From Mesorhizobium sp. BR1-1-16 (GTDB lineage: Bacteria > Pseudomonadota > Alphaproteobacteria > Rhizobiales > Kaistiaceae), in the NCBI RefSeq assembly GCF_020165495.1, contig NZ_JAIUIE010000003.1:1-64000 (forward strand): a stretch of 64,000 bases of DNA, in the 5' to 3' direction. This document shows positions 25,362 through 34,241 of the stretch, piece by piece (position 1 is the stretch's first letter; each line of letters opens with the position of its first letter). A model generated the notes under the pieces. It was not told the DNA's origin. It made no database searches and saw only the letters and a program-made list of their open reading frames with translations. A program made the translations under genes and the position numbers.

Positions 25362-28223
25362 ATGGAGTCAGTTGGCACGTCACGGCGCAATCCGTCGCAG
25401 AGCTTCAAGCGCAAGGAGCTCGTAGGCAAACTCAATCCCACCTGCCTGCGGGCCTTCCGGGCCGCTGCGGACACTGCCAAGCTGCGTGGCAACCCCTACG
25501 TGGAATTCGTGCACTGGATCGAGCAACTGGTGCTGTCGGACCGCTCGGACGTGCAGATGATCCTGCGCGATGCTGGTGGAGACGCCAGCCGCATCGCCGC
25601 GGACATGACGCGCGCGATCGACAAGCTGCCTTATGGCGCAACCTCCATCGAGGAGTTCTCCGACCATATTTTCCATGCCATCCAGGAAGGCTGGAGCCTC
25701 GGTTCCCTCGAATTCGCCACCGACGAGGTGCGCAGTGCTTTTTTGCTGCTGGGCTGCCTGAAAACACCGGTGCTGGAGGGCCTATTATCCAAGATCAGTG
25801 CCGAGTTCGACAAGATCGATGCCGACAGCGTGCTTGGGCGTCTGCCCGAGATCCTTGAAGGTTCGGTTGAGGGCGATGGTGCGGCAAGCGCTGCGCAAGC
25901 GGCGGATGACGCGCCGCGGCGTGCGCTCCGCGGCGAGTCGGCGCTTGCCAGATACGCGTCCGATCTCACCCAACGTGCCCGCGACGGCAAGCTAGACCCG
26001 GTCGTTGGTCGCGACCCCGAGATTCGCCAGATTATCGACATCCTGATGCGGCGGCGTCAGAACAACCCAATACTCACCGGCGAGGCCGGCGTCGGCAAGA
26101 CCGCCATTGTGGAAGGCTTCTCGCTGCGCGTCGCGCGGGGGGACGTTCCGCCAAACCTGCAGAACGTGTCGGTGCACATGCTCGACCTCGGCCTCATGCA
26201 GGCCGGCGCCAGCGTCAAGGGCGAGTTCGAGAAGCGGCTGAAGGCTGTCATCGACGAGGTTCAGTCCTCTGAAGTGCCGGTGATCCTGTTCATCGACGAG
26301 GCCCATACGCTCATAGGCGCCGGCGGAGCCACGGGCACCGGCGATGCGGCCAACCTCTTGAAGCCTGCGCTGGCACGCGGCGAATTGCGCACCATCGCGG
26401 CGACGACCTGGGCAGAATACAAGCAGCATATCGAGAATGATCCGGCGCTGACGCGTCGTTTCCAGGTTGTCAAGATCGAGGAGCCCGGCGAGGCTGCTGC
26501 TGTGCTCATGCTGCGCGGTGTCGCCGGAGTTCTGGAAAAGCACCATCAGGTTCAGATTCTCGACGAGGCCATCGAGGCGGCGGTCTCGCTATCCCACCGA
26601 TACATCCCGGCACGCCAACTACCCGATAAGGCGGTCAGTCTTCTCGACACGGCTTGCGCGCGCGTCGCCGTCTCGCAGCATGCAACGCCGGCCGAAGTTG
26701 AGGATTTGCTGCGCAGCCGCCAGGCTTTGGAGGTGGAGGACGGCATCATCGGCCGCGAGGCGGTGATCGGCATTGATGTTGCCGCGCGAAAGGCGAGGGT
26801 TGCAGCGGGATTAATCGAAGTCGAAGCGGCGCTCGTGGCGGCCCAGCAGCGTTGGGACCGGGAGAAAGCGCTCGTCGCGAAGATTCTGGAGTTGAGAAAG
26901 AAGCTCCGCGGCGAAAGTGTCGGTCTCGATCATGTTGGGGGGCCGGCAAACAAAGACGCCCCCTCCCCGCAGTCAGGCGAGGAGCCAACTGCCCCATCGG
27001 TGGCGCCCGTAATCCCGGGGCATACAGAACCGGCGCATTCTCCTTCGCCCTTGCAGCGGGGGGTCGGTGGCAGCGGCGGAACCGCGGCGACGGAAACAGC
27101 GCAGCAGGCGCCGGCCGCCGAGCCGGATTTCGACGCGGTCGCCGGGCTTGCCCAATTGCGTGAGTTCATGACCGAGCTTGCCGCGGCCCAGGGCGAGACG
27201 CCTCTGATCCTGCCGTCGGTCGATCGCAATGCTGTTGCCGCCGTCGTGCAGGATTGGACCGGCATTCCGACCGGCCGCATGCTCGTCAGCCAGACGGAAA
27301 AGGCTCTGAAGCTTGCCGAGACCCTGGCCGCGCGTGTCGTCGGCCAGGATCACGCCATGCAAATGATCGCCAGGCGCGTGCAGACCAGCCGTGCCGGCCT
27401 TGGGGCGCCGGAGAAGCCGGTGGGCGTCTTCCTGCTCTGCGGTCCTTCCGGCGTCGGCAAAACCGAAACCGCGCTGGCTCTGGCCGAAACGCTCTATGGA
27501 GGCGAGCAAAACCTGATTTCAATCAACATGTCCGAATTCCAGGAAGCACATACGGTCTCGACGCTGAAGGGCGCGCCTCCAGGGTATGTCGGTTATGGCA
27601 AGGGCGGCATCCTGACCGAAGCGGTCCGCAGGAGGCCATATTCCGTCATCCTTCTCGATGAGGTCGAGAAGGCGCATCCGGATGTCCACGAGATCTTCTT
27701 CCAAGTGTTCGACAAGGGCATGATGGACGACTCCGAAGGCCGTCGCATCGACTTCAAGAACAGCTTGATCCTCCTGACCTCCAATGTCGGCTCGGAGGTC
27801 ATTATGCGGGCGACCGAGAACGGCACCAGGCGGACCGGCATCGACGACCTCGACAAGGCCATGCGGCCACCGCTGCTGACAGTCTTCCCCGCCGCCTTCC
27901 TGGGCCGGGTCGTGACCATTCCTTATTATCCGCTGTCGAGTGAGATGATCGAATCCATCGCTCAGCACCAGTTCAGCAAAATCGCCCGGCGCCTGCGCGC
28001 CAGCCAGGATGCTGAGCTGGTCATCGGCGACGGCGTGATGGATTTGGTCAAGGCGCGCTGCACGGAGATCGAATCCGGCGGCCGCATGATCGACGCGATC
28101 CTAACCAATACGTTGCTGCCCGAACTTTCGGCCGGCGTGCTCAGCCGCACATTGGAAGGCCTCACGCTGTCGAAGGTGACGGTCGGCGCCGACGTCCACG
28201 GCTTCACCTACACGTTCGAATAG
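25362..28223 (+). CDS. clpV: ClpV (TssH) sheath-recycling AAA+ ATPase
   Basis: A 953-residue Clp/Hsp100 unfoldase that disassembles contracted TssBC sheaths. The start MESVGTSRRNPSQSFKRKEL at 25362 has a GGGGGA ribosome site; a frame extension of 58 codons upstream lacks one. The N-domain (about 20-165) is followed by D1 with Walker A GEAGVGKT near 240 and LFIDEAHTLIGAG, a shortened middle domain, then D2 with GPSGVGKTE near 693 and ILLDEVEKAHPDVHEIFFQ. Between the middle domain and D2 lies an unusual Pro/Ser/Gly-rich insert at residues about 524-583. It is divergent from the main tss operon. Confidence 0.96.
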   Translation: MESVGTSRRNPSQSFKRKELVGKLNPTCLRAFRAAADTAKLRGNPYVEFVHWIEQLVLSDRSDVQMILRDAGGDASRIAADMTRAIDKLPYGATSIEEFSDHIFHAIQEGWSLGSLEFATDEVRSAFLLLGCLKTPVLEGLLSKISAEFDKIDADSVLGRLPEILEGSVEGDGAASAAQAADDAPRRALRGESALARYASDLTQRARDGKLDPVVGRDPEIRQIIDILMRRRQNNPILTGEAGVGKTAIVEGFSLRVARGDVPPNLQNVSVHMLDLGLMQAGASVKGEFEKRLKAVIDEVQSSEVPVILFIDEAHTLIGAGGATGTGDAANLLKPALARGELRTIAATTWAEYKQHIENDPALTRRFQVVKIEEPGEAAAVLMLRGVAGVLEKHHQVQILDEAIEAAVSLSHRYIPARQLPDKAVSLLDTACARVAVSQHATPAEVEDLLRSRQALEVEDGIIGREAVIGIDVAARKARVAAGLIEVEAALVAAQQRWDREKALVAKILELRKKLRGESVGLDHVGGPANKDAPSPQSGEEPTAPSVAPVIPGHTEPAHSPSPLQRGVGGSGGTAATETAQQAPAAEPDFDAVAGLAQLREFMTELAAAQGETPLILPSVDRNAVAAVVQDWTGIPTGRMLVSQTEKALKLAETLAARVVGQDHAMQMIARRVQTSRAGLGAPEKPVGVFLLCGPSGVGKTETALALAETLYGGEQNLISINMSEFQEAHTVSTLKGAPPGYVGYGKGGILTEAVRRRPYSVILLDEVEKAHPDVHEIFFQVFDKGMMDDSEGRRIDFKNSLILLTSNVGSEVIMRATENGTRRTGIDDLDKAMRPPLLTVFPAAFLGRVVTIPYYPLSSEMIESIAQHQFSKIARRLRASQDAELVIGDGVMDLVKARCTEIESGGRMIDAILTNTLLPELSAGVLSRTLEGLTLSKVTVGADVHGFTYTFE
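26935..27110. repeat. Possible in-frame palindromic repeat element inside clpV
   Basis: The DNA encodes a linker with SPSPLQRGVGGSGG. The segment is flanked by C-rich (CCCCCTCCCCGCAG) and G-rich (CTTGCAGCGGGGGGTC) arms in inverted arrangement, like the dispersed palindromic elements known between genes of many proteobacteria. It adds about 55 residues to a site where other ClpV proteins have a short linker. The assignment rests on the look of the sequence only. Confidence 0.4.
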
Positions 28224-28336
28224 AAGCCCTATTCGTCGTCGGATGGTCGTGGTCCTGCCCGCTGGTCACGCGGAAGATGGCCTCTGACGACGACGTCAAA
28301 CCACGGGCCGTCCTGCTCGAGCGGGCGGGGGCTCGA

Positions 28337-28693
28337 TCAGCACCGATAGCGCCCTGGGTCGCGTGCCGCAGCGATGCGCGACGCGGCTAGAAGATCGAGA
28401 ACCTGGCCGCGCGACAGATTTGAGAACTGCCTTTTGGTCTGCCGTGCCAGATTCAAGAAGTCCCCTTCCGACATGCGCGTATTCGCGCCGAACAATTGTC
28501 GCTTCAGCGGCTGCTCGATTGTCCTGCACATCAGCAATCCCGCAACCGTCCCGCCAACTGCGCCAACAAGCGTCAGCCCGCCCAAGAACGACCCGAATGT
28601 TGCCCCGACAGCCATTGTACCGAGCACGCACATTCCATAAGAAACGTGACGCTTGTCATCTTCTGTCAGAACTTCGAAATCGTCGATGGACAC
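28337..28693 (-). CDS. Small glycine-zipper membrane protein
   Basis: A 118-residue protein of unknown family. An acidic N-terminus (IDDFEVLTEDDKRH) is followed by two closely spaced hydrophobic stretches rich in Gly (about 20-55: GTMAVGATFGSFLGG, then GAVGGTVAGLL), then a soluble basic tail with NLARQTKRQFSNLSRGQVLDL. It converges with clpV 113 bases away. Codon use and the absence of a better competing frame support it as real. Whether it belongs to the T6SS island is not known. Confidence 0.65.
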   Translation of the reverse strand: MSIDDFEVLTEDDKRHVSYGMCVLGTMAVGATFGSFLGGLTLVGAVGGTVAGLLMCRTIEQPLKRQLFGANTRMSEGDFLNLARQTKRQFSNLSRGQVLDLLAASRIAAARDPGRYRC

Positions 28694-29329
28694 GTTTCAT
28701 CCCCCTTATGACCCGCGAAAACCCCATACATACTATCGCTGTCAGGCACACTCCATGGGTCGTCAGGCTCGATCTTCGCCAGCGCCCCAGTCAAACCGTC
28801 AATCTTCGTCGGTACCGGCCAAACTTTCTTGCCATGGTCGAGCTCCCCTCAATGCGGCCGGAGCTTATGAGTCTACGGCCTGGTTGTCGGCGAGGCCGCG
28901 CGGCTGCGTGTCGAGGACGCAGGGCGTTCCGATCGGCAATCCCTCCCCGCTCTTCAGCAGGCCGCCGGCATACAACCTCAGCCGCGGATCGTGACCACCA
29001 GCGGATTGTCGATGAAGCGGGATCGGCCAGCGTCTCGCAAACGAGCATAAAGTTGTCCTCGATAATGGCATGGGCGTAGACCGAAGCAGGCAGTGGCTTC
29101 ATAGGCGGCGCCGGTCCTACCGGTTTCTACGCACGCTCGGTCGGCGCAATCGCGAGCCCGGGCTCCGAGCCCGGCATCTACAAGGGCGTGCTGCCCCTCG
29201 CCCGTCGCGACGACATATCGACTTCGCATGAGCCCGCTCCCGACTGACGCGGCCAGATCCGGCAACGCGCCTGTCGAGAACCCCGTCCCCCTCTTGTCGC
29301 GCGAACCCGATCCGCTATACCGGGTCCGG
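28694..29329. other. Gene-poor spacer with decayed sequence
   Basis: No intact gene could be supported in these 636 bases. The middle holds the GAF-domain remnant given separately on the minus strand (28873-29100). The last 60 bases lead into the tRNA gene and include CTATACCGGG just upstream, which may be part of its promoter. Confidence 0.6.
28873..29100 (-). pseudogene. GAF-domain gene fragment, frameshifted
   Basis: Reading the minus strand across frames gives an ordered set of GAF-domain pieces: YAHAIIEDNFMLVCETLAD, then in another frame RSRFIDNPLVVTIRG and a stop, then in the first frame series LYAGGLLKSGEGLPIGTPC followed by VLDTQPRGLADNQAVDS and a stop. Intact GAF sensor proteins show this order (CAHAIL, DPRFxDNPLV, RFYAGAPL, GxxLGTLCVxD). 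At least two frameshifts and the loss of both ends mark it as a remnant, perhaps of a signalling protein such as a diguanylate cyclase or histidine kinase. Confidence 0.65.
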
Positions 29330-29405
29330 GGGCCTATAGCTCAATGGTTAGAGCCGACCGCTCATAACGGTCTGGTTCCAGGTTCGAGTCCTGGTGGGCC
29401 CACCA
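29330..29405 (+). tRNA. ileX: tRNA-Ile2 (anticodon CAU, lysidine-modified)
   Basis: A full 76-base cloverleaf with encoded CCA. Acceptor arms are GGGCCTA and TGGGCCC, the anticodon stem GACCG/CGGTC encloses CTCATAA, and the T-arm is CCAGG TTCGAGT CCTGG. The anticodon CAT is at 29363-29365. Compared with elongator and initiator tRNA-Met of this group, the acceptor stem and anticodon stem match the minor isoleucine tRNA whose C34 is changed to lysidine by TilS; a Met identity is the alternative. Confidence 0.88.
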
Positions 29406-29586
29406 GTCTTTTCTTCTGAACCGGCGCATCCGCGGAGCCCCGAGGCAAGCGCTGCCGTGCCCGGGCACGTCACGTCCTGCCGTATCATTCGGATCAGCGA
29501 TGAAATCAGCCGGCGCCGGAGCGGAACGACACAGCGCGTGAACGCGTTGGAAAACCGCTGCGGATTTTCCAAAGGAGGAAGCGCTT

Positions 29587-29733
29587 ATGCTTTGGGCTCT
29601 TGTTGTCATCCTGTTCATACTCTGGATTCTTGGCTTTGCCGTTTTCCATATTGCTGGCGGTTTGATCCATATCCTGCTCGTCATTGCGGTTATCGTGCTG
29701 ATCTATCAGTTCGTGACAGGCCGGCGCGTCTAG
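29587..29733 (+). CDS. Small lmo0937-family membrane protein
   Basis: A 48-residue protein starting MLWALVVILFILWILGF, with two hydrophobic helices and a GGLIHILLVIAVIVLIYQF centre, ending in GRRV. This is the lmo0937 (DUF5670) family pattern, nearly invariant in length. A strong AAAGGAGGAAG ribosome site lies 7 bases upstream. Function is not known; homologues are often stress-induced. Confidence 0.85.
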   Translation: MLWALVVILFILWILGFAVFHIAGGLIHILLVIAVIVLIYQFVTGRRV

Positions 29734-29754
29734 CGGTCGGCCCGCGAGGGAGCG

Positions 29755-30894
29755 GTGGCCAGCCTCAGAGCAGCCGGATTTCCGCCGATGCTGCTGATCG
29801 CGACGCTGGTCGTGCCGGTTGCGGTGGCGTTGCGGTATCTGTTCGATACGCCGCCGCTCCTCCTGTTCGGCGTGGGCGGCGTTGCGATCACCGTGCTGGC
29901 CGAATGGATGCGGCGCGCGACCGAACAGCTCGCCGTCCATGCTGGCCCTGCCATTGGCGGATTGCTGACCGTCAGCTTCGGTAGCGCGGCCGAATTGATC
30001 CTCGCGCTCTTCGTCATTCTCGAAGGGCATGCCGACGTAGTGCGGGCGCAGATCACCGGATCGATCCTCGGGACTACCCTGCTCGGGGTCGGGCTTGCCT
30101 GTTTTGTCGGGGGTGTGGGCAGGCTCGACCAGCATTTCGCGCGCCCTCGGGCCCAGTTGCAGTCGAGCATGCTGCTGATCGTGACGTTGGCCCTGCTGTT
30201 GCCGGCGGTCTTCGATCGCGTCGAGATGGCGCGGGCGACGAGCGAGTCGGAACGCCTGCTTGGGGAGGCGCATCTCAGCATCGGCGTCTCGATCGTCCTG
30301 TTGCTGATCTATGTGGGGTATCTCGTCTTCACGCTGGTGACGCATCGCGATGTGTTCTCGCGAAGTGAAGCGGACGAAGCCGGCTCGGCAAATGCCAGCG
30401 GCGAAGCGCCCGAACAAGCGCCCTGGAGCCTCGCGACGGCGATTGCCGTATTGGTTACGGCGACGGTGGCCGTGGCCGGCTGTGCCGAGTTCGTCTCGAC
30501 TGCCCTGCAATCCTCGGCATCGACGCTCGGCCTGCCGATACTGTTTCTCGGTGTCGTCCCGCTGGCGCTGATCGGCACGGCGGCCGACCTGTTCGCGGCG
30601 GTCGGCTTCGCGCGCCAGGACAAGATGGGTCTGGTCATGTCGATTTGCGTCGGATCGGCGATCCAGGTCGGGCTGGTGATCGCGCCGCTGCTGGTGCTGA
30701 TCTCCTGGGCGCTTGGCAAGCCGATGTCGCTGGTCTTCCCGAGCATCCTCGATCTGTTCGCGATCGCCGGCGCGGTCTTCGTGATCCGCTCGATCGCTGC
30801 CGATGGCGAGACCAACTGGTTCGAGGGGCTCATGCTGATCGCCGTCTATGTGCTGTTCGCGCTCGCTTTCCTGTTCGTGGCGAGCCCCGGCTGA
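29755..30894 (+). CDS. Ca2+/H+ antiporter family (CaCA/CAX) membrane protein
   Basis: A 379-residue protein with about 11 transmembrane helices in two halves. The first half has the alpha-repeat GSAAELILALFVI, with the conserved Glu. The second half shows GTAADLFAAVGF, where Asp stands in place of the usual Glu. The loop between halves is polar (SRSEADEAGSANASGEAPEQ). The GTG at 29755 follows a GAGGGAG ribosome site; an ATG 11 codons later is possible. It is 21 bases downstream of the 48-residue membrane protein gene. Confidence 0.85.
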   Translation: MASLRAAGFPPMLLIATLVVPVAVALRYLFDTPPLLLFGVGGVAITVLAEWMRRATEQLAVHAGPAIGGLLTVSFGSAAELILALFVILEGHADVVRAQITGSILGTTLLGVGLACFVGGVGRLDQHFARPRAQLQSSMLLIVTLALLLPAVFDRVEMARATSESERLLGEAHLSIGVSIVLLLIYVGYLVFTLVTHRDVFSRSEADEAGSANASGEAPEQAPWSLATAIAVLVTATVAVAGCAEFVSTALQSSASTLGLPILFLGVVPLALIGTAADLFAAVGFARQDKMGLVMSICVGSAIQVGLVIAPLLVLISWALGKPMSLVFPSILDLFAIAGAVFVIRSIAADGETNWFEGLMLIAVYVLFALAFLFVASPG

Positions 30895-31027
30895 GTGGAG
30901 CTTGATCGGCTGATTTCGCCCGCTCGCGCCCTTCGTCGCCCTTGCCGTTAGCCGTATTGGTGTCGCAATGCCGACCTATCGAGGCTTTGGAGGCGGCGGT
31001 TGCGCCGCACGATGTGGGGAACGAAAC

Positions 31028-31765
31028 ATGCAAATCATGACGCCATCGAGCCGCCTGATCCGGGCGACCCTTCTCGCGACGGTGCTGTCAGGCGCGCTGG
31101 CGCTGCCCGCCCTTGCCGATCCGGCCGGCCCGCCAGTTCTGACTGTCAGCGGCGAAGGCAGCGCCAGCGCGGCGCCCGATATCGCGGTCGTGTCGCTCGG
31201 CGTCGTCTCGGAGGCCGACACGGCGCAGGCAGCGCTCGCGGCCAACGCCAAGGACATGAACGCCGTGGTCGATACCATCACCGGCACCGGCATCGAAAAG
31301 AAGGACGTTGCAACGAGCGGCCTTTTCGTCGAACCGGTTTATTCCGACCCCGCCAAGGATCCGTCCGGCCAATCGACGATCACCGGTTATCGCGTGAGCA
31401 ATCAGCTTTCCGTGCGCATCCGCGACATCGCCAAGTCCGGCCCGCTGCTCGACAAGGTGATCTCGGCGGGCGCCAACCGCGTCAACGGCATCTCGTTCGA
31501 GATCGGCAAGTCGGAGGGGTTGCGCGACGCCGCCGTCAAGGCCGCGATCGCCGAGGCACGGCGCCGGGCCGAGATCATGGCGGAGGCGGCCGGCGTCAAG
31601 CTTGGCCCGATCCAGTCGATCAGCGCCAATGAAGGCGGCGGCCCGCCGGTGTTCCGCGCCATGGCGATGAAGGATGCGATGCCGCCTTCGCCCTCGCCTG
31701 TGATGGGCGGCACGCAGGAGATTTCCGCCAACGCGACGATCGTTTACGCCATCTCCCCGCGCTGA
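31028..31765 (+). CDS. SIMPL-domain (DUF541) periplasmic protein
   Basis: A 245-residue secreted protein. The start at 31028 gives a signal peptide ending in ALPALADPA. The SIMPL domain follows: LTVSGEGSASAAPDIAVVSL, AKDMNAVVDTI, YRVSNQLSVRIRDI, and IAEARRRAEIMAEAAGVKLG. A GGGGAA ribosome site supports this start over one 20 codons upstream. Homologues include E. coli YggE, linked to oxidative stress. Its stop overlaps the convergent lipid-kinase gene by 22 bases. Confidence 0.9.
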   Translation: MQIMTPSSRLIRATLLATVLSGALALPALADPAGPPVLTVSGEGSASAAPDIAVVSLGVVSEADTAQAALAANAKDMNAVVDTITGTGIEKKDVATSGLFVEPVYSDPAKDPSGQSTITGYRVSNQLSVRIRDIAKSGPLLDKVISAGANRVNGISFEIGKSEGLRDAAVKAAIAEARRRAEIMAEAAGVKLGPIQSISANEGGGPPVFRAMAMKDAMPPSPSPVMGGTQEISANATIVYAISPR

Positions 31766-32700
31766 TCGGAAGCCGGTGGCATCAGCACATTGAGTGCGCC
31801 GGCCCGGCATTCGAAGCGCAGCGGCGTTTCGAGCCGCGTCAGTTCGCCGTCGACCGAGACCCACAGCCTCGGCCGGCGGCTTTTCACCGTCACCGTTTTC
31901 GCCGTGAACGACTGGATCGCGGGATTTTCGCGCCAGCGCCCAGCCATGAGATCGATCGCCGCCTGCATGCGGTTGCCGAAATCCGCGCCCTCGGCATAGT
32001 GCACCTCGAGCAGGCCCTCATCGAGCCGCGGCCGATCGAAGCCACCATCGGACAGGCGGTTGTTGCCGATGAACAGGGCGTAGGTTTCGATATCGCGCCG
32101 GCCGTCATCGGCCTCGACGGTCAATTCCAGGATGCCGGGGCGAATGAAGGCGCGCAGCGAGGCGCGCGCCGCCGCGATGTAGCGCCCGAATGGCAGGTTG
32201 GTGTCCTCACGCACGTCAGCCCTCGCCCGCGCGACCTCCGCGAAATAGCCGAGCCCGGCCAGCGTGTGGAAGATCCGGCCATTGACCGCGCCGAGATCGA
32301 TCCGCACCGGCTTGGCCCGCGCCAGGATATCGAGCGCAAGGTTGAGATCGGTGGGAATCTCGATGCTGCGAGCAAACAGGTTCATGGTGCCGAGCGGCAG
32401 CACGCCGAGCGTTCGGTCGCTGTCGATGAGCTTTCGCGCCGCATAGCTCGCCGAACCGTCCCCGCCGCCGACAATGATGGTGGTCGCCTCGGAATCGGCA
32501 GCCTTGTCGATGGCTGCGATGAAGCGATCGCCCTCGACGAGCTCCACGGCAACGCTTTCCGTATGGCCTGAAAAGGCCTCGCGCACCTGCGCCTCGACCT
32601 CCTTCGGCTGGAGATCGCGGATCGTGCCGGCGCGCGCATTCAAGATGATGACGGTGTCAGCCAAAGATGCCCCCAAGCGCATGCCGCGCGAATGCAGCAT
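31744..32700 (-). CDS. Diacylglycerol/sphingosine kinase-type lipid kinase
   Basis: A 318-residue protein of the LCB5/YegS superfamily. The catalytic core has VIILNARAG at the N-terminus, VGGGDGSASYAARKL at about 77-91, the LPLGTMNLFAR turn and a C-terminal beta-domain with SVDGELTRLETPL. These are the nucleotide-binding and catalytic loops of the family. It probably phosphorylates diacylglycerol or a related lipid; the exact substrate cannot be read. The start may be 32700 or the ATG at 32682. Confidence 0.88.
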   Translation of the reverse strand: MLHSRGMRLGASLADTVIILNARAGTIRDLQPKEVEAQVREAFSGHTESVAVELVEGDRFIAAIDKAADSEATTIIVGGGDGSASYAARKLIDSDRTLGVLPLGTMNLFARSIEIPTDLNLALDILARAKPVRIDLGAVNGRIFHTLAGLGYFAEVARARADVREDTNLPFGRYIAAARASLRAFIRPGILELTVEADDGRRDIETYALFIGNNRLSDGGFDRPRLDEGLLEVHYAEGADFGNRMQAAIDLMAGRWRENPAIQSFTAKTVTVKSRRPRLWVSVDGELTRLETPLRFECRAGALNVLMPPASDQRGEMA

Positions 32701-32735
32701 CTAGGCGTCAAACGCCGAAGCGCAAGGAGCGATCC

Positions 32736-32760
32736 CGGCGGAGAAGCACCTTCTCCGCCG
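32736..32760. terminator. Perfect 11-bp hairpin between carA and the lipid-kinase gene
   Basis: CGGCGGAGAAG, a three-base loop CAC, then its exact reverse complement. It lies between the carA stop and the start of the kinase gene, both on the minus strand. There is no T-run on the carA reading strand, so termination efficiency is uncertain. Confidence 0.5.
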
Positions 32761-32781
32761 CTTGGGCGACTAAGGCCCGAT

Positions 32782-34005
32782 TCAGCCCTGTTCGGGCAGC
32801 GCCTCTTCGCCCTTGCGGGCGCGGATCATGTTGACGAACCGCGTGAAGAGATAGTGGCTGTCCTGCGGGCCTGGCGAGGCTTCGGGATGGTACTGCACCG
32901 AGAAGATCGGCTTGTCCTTGACCTTCAGCCCACAATTGGAGCCGTCGAACAGCGAGACATGCGTCTCCTCGATCGAACCGGGCAGCGAGGCCGAATCGAC
33001 CGCGAAGCCATGATTCATCGAGGTGATCTCGACCTTGCCCGTCGTCAGGTCCTTGACCGGATGATTGGCGCCATGATGGCCCTGATGCATCTTCCTGGTC
33101 TCGCCGCCGAGCGCGATGCCGAGAAGCTGGTGGCCGAGGCAGATGCCGAACAGCGGCACGTCGGCCTCGATGACGGCACGGATCGCCGGCACGGCATATT
33201 CGCCTGTGGCCGCCGGATCGCCGGGCCCGTTCGACAGGAACACGCCATCCGGCTCATGCGCGAGGATGTCCGCGCCTGTCGCAGTAGCAGGCAGCACCGT
33301 GACGGCGCAGCCGGCTTCGGCGAGCAGACGCAGGATGTTGCGCTTGATACCATAATCGACGGCGACGACCTTGTAGCGCGGCGCTTCCTGCCGGCCGAAG
33401 CCCTCGTTCCAGGCCCAGGTCGTCTCGTCCCAGCGGAACGACTGGCCGGTGGTAACTTCCGGCGCGAGGTCCATGCCGACCAGACCGGGCCATCCAGCCG
33501 CCTCGGCCGTCAGCGCGGCGCGGTCGAACACGGCATCGCTCGCATGGGCGATCACGGCGTTGGGCATGCCCTTGTCGCGGATCAGCGCCGTCAGCGCGCG
33601 GGTATCGACCCCGGCGATGCCGATGATGCCGCGCGCCCGAAGCCAGGCGTCGAAATGCTTGAGAGCGCGGTAATTCGACGGATTGGTGATGTCGGTCTTG
33701 ATCACGCAGCCGCGGACACCCGAGGCGCCGGCCATGTTGACCGTCTCGATGTCTTCGTCATTCGTGCCGACATTGCCGATATGCGGGAAGGTGAAGGTGA
33801 TGATCTGCCCGGCATAGGACGGGTCGGTCAGGATCTCCTGATATCCGGTCATCGCCGTGTTGAAGCAGACCTCTCCGACTGCATGGCCGGTGGCGCCGAT
33901 GCCTCGGCCTTCGATCACGGTGCCATCGGCGAGAATCAGAAGCGCCGTCGGCTCGGGCTCCGCCCACACCGCATCTTCGGCCAAAACTGTCGTTCCGTCG
34001 GTCAT
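32782..34005 (-). CDS. carA: Carbamoyl-phosphate synthase small subunit
   Basis: A 407-residue glutaminase subunit that supplies ammonia to CarB for carbamoyl phosphate (arginine and pyrimidine synthesis). The N-terminal domain has GEVCFNTAMTGYQEILTDPS, and the class I amidotransferase domain has FGICLGHQLLGIALGG with the nucleophile Cys, then QYHPEASPGPQDS with the catalytic His and Glu. In this genome carA and carB are about 11.7 kb apart and in opposite orientation. Confidence 0.97.
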   Translation of the reverse strand: MTDGTTVLAEDAVWAEPEPTALLILADGTVIEGRGIGATGHAVGEVCFNTAMTGYQEILTDPSYAGQIITFTFPHIGNVGTNDEDIETVNMAGASGVRGCVIKTDITNPSNYRALKHFDAWLRARGIIGIAGVDTRALTALIRDKGMPNAVIAHASDAVFDRAALTAEAAGWPGLVGMDLAPEVTTGQSFRWDETTWAWNEGFGRQEAPRYKVVAVDYGIKRNILRLLAEAGCAVTVLPATATGADILAHEPDGVFLSNGPGDPAATGEYAVPAIRAVIEADVPLFGICLGHQLLGIALGGETRKMHQGHHGANHPVKDLTTGKVEITSMNHGFAVDSASLPGSIEETHVSLFDGSNCGLKVKDKPIFSVQYHPEASPGPQDSHYLFTRFVNMIRARKGEEALPEQG

Positions 34006-34102
34006 GATTGCGCACCGTCAAAGCTGTCGGACGTCAGGTGCATGCCCGCATGCCAAGGCGCGCCGGATCGCGCGATCCGCCGCCCTGTCGACGTCGGCGC
34101 GG

Positions 34103-34131
34103 AACCTAGGCGATCGATCCCGTTCCGTCAA
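34103..34131 (-). promoter_or_regulatory. Probable sigma-70 promoter of carA
   Basis: On the minus strand TTGACG and TAGGTT are separated by exactly 17 bases, ending about 98 bases before the carA start. It lies in the divergent region with yqeY, which carries its own promoter-like pair. Confidence 0.5.
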
Positions 34132-34184
34132 CCTTGGCCTCGAAATTAATCTTAAGCACTTTCAATAGCTTAGCCAAATGTGGC

Positions 34185-34213
34185 TTGAACGGCTCCGATG
34201 TTGCTCTTATGGT
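34185..34213 (+). promoter_or_regulatory. Probable sigma-70 promoter of yqeY
   Basis: TTGAAC and TATGGT are separated by 17 bases, ending 28 bases before the yqeY ATG. The surroundings are AT-rich compared with the rest of the window (34141-34190). Confidence 0.45.
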
Positions 34214-34241
34214 GGCGCGCAAAATGGAAGGAAGCTTCACC

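Noticed and set aside
28978-29265. 95-codon minus-strand open frame as an intact gene
   Set aside because: Only its last part is GAF-like and the domain continues in another frame, so it is part of a pseudogene.
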